A stretch of DNA of 16,699 nt from an uncultured Cellvibrio sp. GTDB taxonomy: Bacteria; Pseudomonadota; Gammaproteobacteria; Pseudomonadales; Cellvibrionaceae. The notes below the pieces were generated by a model, which worked only from the letters and a program-made list of their open reading frames with translations, made no database searches and was not told where the DNA came from. The position numbers were made by a program, and so were the translations under genes. The stretch is from contig CAMPIG010000054.1 in NCBI GenBank assembly GCA_946886255.1, positions 1 to 16,699 of the forward strand. The letters run 5' to 3'. Positions 14,301 to 16,699 of this stretch are shown one piece after another (within the stretch, counting starts at the first letter, position 1; the number at the start of each line of letters is the position of its first letter).

Positions 14301-14907
14301 CTACCAGTAAATTTTCAATACTGGCGAGATTGTTATCGAGATGACGCAGCAGGCGGGCGAGGTCATCACGCAAGGGTGAATCCTGTTCCAGCAACGCAAA
14401 AAATTCGCGCACGGCCAGACGATACGCTTTATTGGCGTCTTCCAGTGTGTCGGGTTGCGCACCCAGACCACTGGCCAGTGGTAGCTGCTTGGTGATCGAG
14501 CGGCATAAGCTGTCGATGGTTTGCACACGCAAACGTTGCGGGCTGGATAATAAATTCCAATTCAATTCTCGATCGCGTTGCAGTACCGCTTGTGCCAGTT
14601 GCCAGGTAAGGCGTGCGTGGGGATTGTCCGGTTCCGGCTGTTCTGCTGCATGCCATAAGGCTTGCAAAATACGGTCTTGCATTTCACCGGCGGCTTTGCG
14701 GGTAAAGGTGATGGCGAGAACTTCTTCCGGTGCGTCGCAGTACGCCAGCAAGGTTAATACTCGCTGGGTCAGTAATCCTGTTTTACCTGAACCGGCCGGT
14801 GCAGACACTGCAAAGGATTGGGTGGGGTCCAATGCGGCGCGACGGGCGTCGATGTCCGGTGGTGAGTCGGGCGAAAAACTGGCGTGCGGTAATTGCTCAA
14901 GGTTCAT
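11368..14907 (-). CDS. AddA/RecB-like UvrD helicase-nuclease
   Basis: This 1179-residue SF1A helicase has a C-terminal nuclease domain and would process DNA double-strand ends for recombination. Motifs in order are: Walker A APAGSGKT (36-43), motif Ia ITFTRKAAGEMQ, Walker B DEFQDT (428-433), motif III VGDGMQSCYGFR, motif IV LRVNFRSQ, motif V MTIHKSKGLEFD, and motif VI RLLYVGCTRA. The C-terminal RecB-family PD-(D/E)XK nuclease has GTLIHRAM, the VDYKSS core (DYK at 1118-1120) and QLARYREWF, so it looks active. Motif III differs from the commoner GDPKQSIYRFR. It overlaps the AddB-like gene upstream by 4 nt (ATGA), so the two subunits are translationally coupled. It is shorter than E. coli RecB-RecC-RecD complex partners and no recC or recD is seen; an AddAB-like heterodimer is the best reading. 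Confidence 0.92.
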   Translation of the reverse strand: MNLEQLPHASFSPDSPPDIDARRAALDPTQSFAVSAPAGSGKTGLLTQRVLTLLAYCDAPEEVLAITFTRKAAGEMQDRILQALWHAAEQPEPDNPHARLTWQLAQAVLQRDRELNWNLLSSPQRLRVQTIDSLCRSITKQLPLASGLGAQPDTLEDANKAYRLAVREFFALLEQDSPLRDDLARLLRHLDNNLASIENLLVALLAKREQWLEVLLQARQQHARDYLEQTLHQVIVEHLQQVQACLQLHASDLCAIADQAAKNLEQEAPQKHRIRELLGATGLPLCEPNNIEQWVAFTDLLLTNTGTFRARLTKNEGFPAGKENALLKERFAKLIGTLQETQPECAALLHGIRGLPTSTYEDQQWQLLDSLTRLLPLLVAQLTLVFKQLGATDYSAISQAALLALGDEDAPTDIALQLDYRIRHILVDEFQDTASPQLRLLEKLTAGWQRGDGRTLFIVGDGMQSCYGFRNANVGLFLDARQRGIGSVDLQPLDLRVNFRSQAGIVKWVNHTFHCAFPPQDDISRGAVKYSPSIAFNQDLPDPAVSFFACAYVNDANNAKGEKTFDENGDDDNYPGKQTAQHNEADQVVRLVQQARAEDPEGTVAILVRTRSHLAQILPALTAAGLRWQATDIDSLASRMAIVDLMSLTRALLNPQDRIAWLAILRAPWCGLDLHDLHTLVNVDVGERSPRVKENGYPVIWQQLQHHIHIDALSADGKKLIARLMARLQPALRQRRRKPLRQWIEGVWLALGGPAVLLDSNDSDNAASYFALLERYDEGGGIRDWQGFDTAVQKLFAKPRADADPRLQVMTIHKSKGLEFDTVIIPGLDRLPRRDDNELLMWQERLDTQGENQLLLGPLAATGEDHSAIYRFMRAEKEKQQHYEATRLLYVGCTRAIKRLHLLACVKQKDDALAAPNKNSLLSSIWAEVKEDAHVFSAKPMAPAQQLTLNIEQPGLQYILRLTPDWQLPALAEVGLLKQYRGHEYDDEENLPESETRSNRLARHTGTLIHRAMQVITENNQVHELAGENISVYLKSRTPFWQIQLRQSGWQGAELTQAIDRIKQALMQTLNDSRGRWLLDNSHEHSACELALYQHSDRLRESIIDRTFIAEGVRWIVDYKSSEPMQHQSEAEFVAQEIGNYREQLARYREWFGLMDGRETKTALYFLCLKDNRWVEVFW

Positions 14908-16699
14908 GGCAATTCCCTCACGACCGATATGTTTCCGGCATCAACCAACGCACCGATGGTATCGGCTTCCAACAATCGGTTTAACGGAATTAAATCCGTT
15001 GCGTATTGCATGGCGGATGGGTCTTTGAAATCGACCCGCGCGTCGCCCGCGATAAAATCCCGGGCGAGTTGTTGCAAGCAACTCTGCCATTGCGCCAGTT
15101 GTTCTGGCCATTCCAGTGGTGGTGGCTGAATGCCTTCGTGGAATACCGACAAATGCCCGGTGCCGAGCCATTGCACGGCTTTGGCATTGAGTTGCGCAAA
15201 AGCAATGGCGGCCACTGGTTCATGGTGGCTGACAGCATAGAGCGGCAACTGCGGTTCATCGGGGCGTTCGCCGAGCCAGCTTTTGATTTTGGGTGAACCG
15301 GTTTTGTAATCAATCAATAACAATTCACCGGATTCCAGTTGATCGATGCGATCAATACGTAGCTGCAATGTCAGGCCCGCAAAATTGACGGTACGTTGTT
15401 CTTCGATGGCTATCACGGTAAACGGCGGCCGCGTTTTTTCCTGCTCCAGCCAATCATGTAATAAATGCACAAGTCGTTCCTGTTCCAGCGAGCAATAAAA
15501 AGGCCCTAATTCCGCCGGGCGTTGTTGCTGTGCCGGGCGAATGGCTTCCGCTGCCGCTATGTTGATCAGTTTGTGCAATTCATCATCGGACAAGGCGAGT
15601 AACTGGTGGGAATTGCCCAGTTTGCGCCAGATAATGGCCAGGGCATCGTGCAGAATATTGCCGCGCTCAATGGCAGAGAAACCGGCTACCGGTTCGTTGA
15701 TCTGCTCTGCACCGAGGCGCAAACGTGCAAAGGCATTAAAAGGGCAGGCTGCCTGTTGTTTAAATACATTGCTGCCGCCGCGCACCGGTTTGTCATTCAG
15801 TAATAATTGCGGACCGCGTGAAATGTGCACCAGTTGCCATTGTTTTACCGCTGCGATGATCTGTGCATTGTGTTGCGTGCAGCTGACACTGGTGAATACC
15901 AGATCAGCTAAAGCGGTTTCCGGGATAGCACGAATTAATGCACTGGGGCGCAAATCATTTTCCGTATCACTATGGGCTGAACTGAACACCACATGCGCCG
16001 CGCAGTGACGATAATTTTCCGTCAGCGCCTGGGCAAAAACCAGTTCACGTTCAGCGCTGGCGTGAGGCATTTGATGGTCGCGTTGTAAGGCCACCGGCAG
16101 CAGTGGATTCGGTGCGGGCACCGGCGGCCATTGGCGATGATGCAAACCCATAACCCAGCAATGACTGAAATGCAGGCCGGCGCCTTCCAGCGCGCCCAGG
16201 ATTTGAATAGGTGAATCCGGTGTCTGTGCCTGAAACGGCGTTTTACCGGCGAGGTTGCGCAATTGTTTCAAAGCTTGATGATGATCAAGCCGCAACCCGG
16301 TGCTATCCAGGGTAGCAAAATCATCAAGCACCTGATGCCAGAGCTTGACTTGCTGAAATTCCTGACTGTCCAGACGACGTGTTCCCGGCCAACCCAGTAC
16401 GCTCAATTGTTGTTGAAAAAAATCCACCCAATAGCCTGCTATGTGTTGACCGAGGCTTGCTCGACGCTGGTTTTCCAGTGCGATAAGGCGCGTAGCAAGA
16501 TTGTCTGTTGATGTTATTTTCAATGCGTCGCAGATTTTGCGCGAGTGGTAATGTAAATCCGCTGCGCTGATCATAAATTTGCCTTGCTTGCGCAGTCGTT
16601 CACAGATGCTGGCGCGCAACGTCCATTCGTTATCAGCGTCGCCAAAAAACGGGGATTGCAACAGATCGCACAAGCTGTCCAATTCCCAGGGACCGCGCG
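14904..16699 (-). CDS. AddB-like nuclease, partial (PD-(D/E)XK, probable DNA repair protein)
   Basis: The frame is open through the window edge, so the N-terminus is missing and about 598 C-terminal residues are visible. It resembles the AddB-related 'probable DNA repair protein' family that accompanies AddA-like helicases. The middle holds an inactivated helicase-like core (GLHFSHCWVMGLHHRQWPPV, HASAERELVFAQAL). The C-terminal domain has ERGNILHDALAIIW, RIDRIDQLESGELLLIDYKT (nuclease core near 15300-15350) and QLPLYAV, so the RecB-type nuclease appears intact. Only one cysteine, in ACPFNAFARLRL, occurs where classical AddB has its iron-sulfur cluster ligands, so a 4Fe-4S cluster is not supported. 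Its stop overlaps the start of the helicase gene. Confidence 0.88.
   Translation of the reverse strand, partial: RGPWELDSLCDLLQSPFFGDADNEWTLRASICERLRKQGKFMISAADLHYHSRKICDALKITSTDNLATRLIALENQRRASLGQHIAGYWVDFFQQQLSVLGWPGTRRLDSQEFQQVKLWHQVLDDFATLDSTGLRLDHHQALKQLRNLAGKTPFQAQTPDSPIQILGALEGAGLHFSHCWVMGLHHRQWPPVPAPNPLLPVALQRDHQMPHASAERELVFAQALTENYRHCAAHVVFSSAHSDTENDLRPSALIRAIPETALADLVFTSVSCTQHNAQIIAAVKQWQLVHISRGPQLLLNDKPVRGGSNVFKQQAACPFNAFARLRLGAEQINEPVAGFSAIERGNILHDALAIIWRKLGNSHQLLALSDDELHKLINIAAAEAIRPAQQQRPAELGPFYCSLEQERLVHLLHDWLEQEKTRPPFTVIAIEEQRTVNFAGLTLQLRIDRIDQLESGELLLIDYKTGSPKIKSWLGERPDEPQLPLYAVSHHEPVAAIAFAQLNAKAVQWLGTGHLSVFHEGIQPPPLEWPEQLAQWQSCLQQLARDFIAGDARVDFKDPSAMQYATDLIPLNRLLEADTIGALVDAGNISVVRELP

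Noticed and set aside
14904..16699. Iron-sulfur cluster in the AddB-like protein
   Set aside because: Only one suitably placed cysteine is visible in the nuclease region, whereas the AddB cluster needs four.

Overview
The window is 16.7 kb of chromosome from a Gram-negative gammaproteobacterium. The protein set (DUF3619/DUF3106 sigma-factor locus, AddA/AddB-like pair, AroF/AroG-type DAHP synthase), the roughly 50% GC and the intergenic palindromes suggest a Pseudomonadales/Cellvibrionaceae-like organism such as Cellvibrio. That taxonomic guess is inference from gene content, not from a marker gene. No rRNA, tRNA, CRISPR array, phage or transposase gene was seen.

Region 1 (1-5019, + strand) is a purine and ureide nitrogen-scavenging cluster. 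It holds the end of a gamma-glutamyltransferase-family protein (HpxW-like), a TauE/SafE permease, a PucG-type ureidoglycine-glyoxylate aminotransferase, an adenine/adenosine deaminase that looks like the adenine-specific type, and an HpxK/AllC-type allantoate amidohydrolase. Adenine would enter as hypoxanthine, allantoate would be opened to ureidoglycine, and ureidoglycine would be transaminated to oxalurate. The HpxW-like protein could act on the downstream oxamate. The first three genes are tightly coupled (4-nt overlap, then a 1-nt gap).

Region 2 (5020-6746) holds a convergent DAHP synthase gene (- strand), its terminator, a REP pair and one copy of an unusual 106-nt palindromic element.

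Region 3 (6747-10486, + strand) is an envelope-directed block: an exported protein with three exact 60-residue repeats, then an overlapping run of ECF sigma factor, single-TM DUF3619-like protein, small exported protein starting with TTG, and exported DUF3106 repeat protein. A predicted outer-membrane beta-barrel protein follows. The order resembles a sigma / membrane anti-sigma / periplasmic sensor switch such as CnrH-CnrY-CnrX.

Region 4 (10487-16699) holds a YCII/DGPF-domain protein (+) and, convergently, an AddB-like/AddA-like helicase-nuclease pair (- strand, 4-nt overlap); the AddB-like gene runs off the window.

The most unusual signal is a dispersed 106-nt element at 2368-2473, 2538-2643 (inverted) and 6519-6624. 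Each copy has a conserved 54-nt core between two 26-nt arms. The arms differ strongly from copy to copy but are always complementary within a copy, and every non-Watson-Crick pair is a G-U wobble when read in the core's sense direction. A second, unrelated family of GTAG-headed REP palindromes occurs five times at gene 3' ends.
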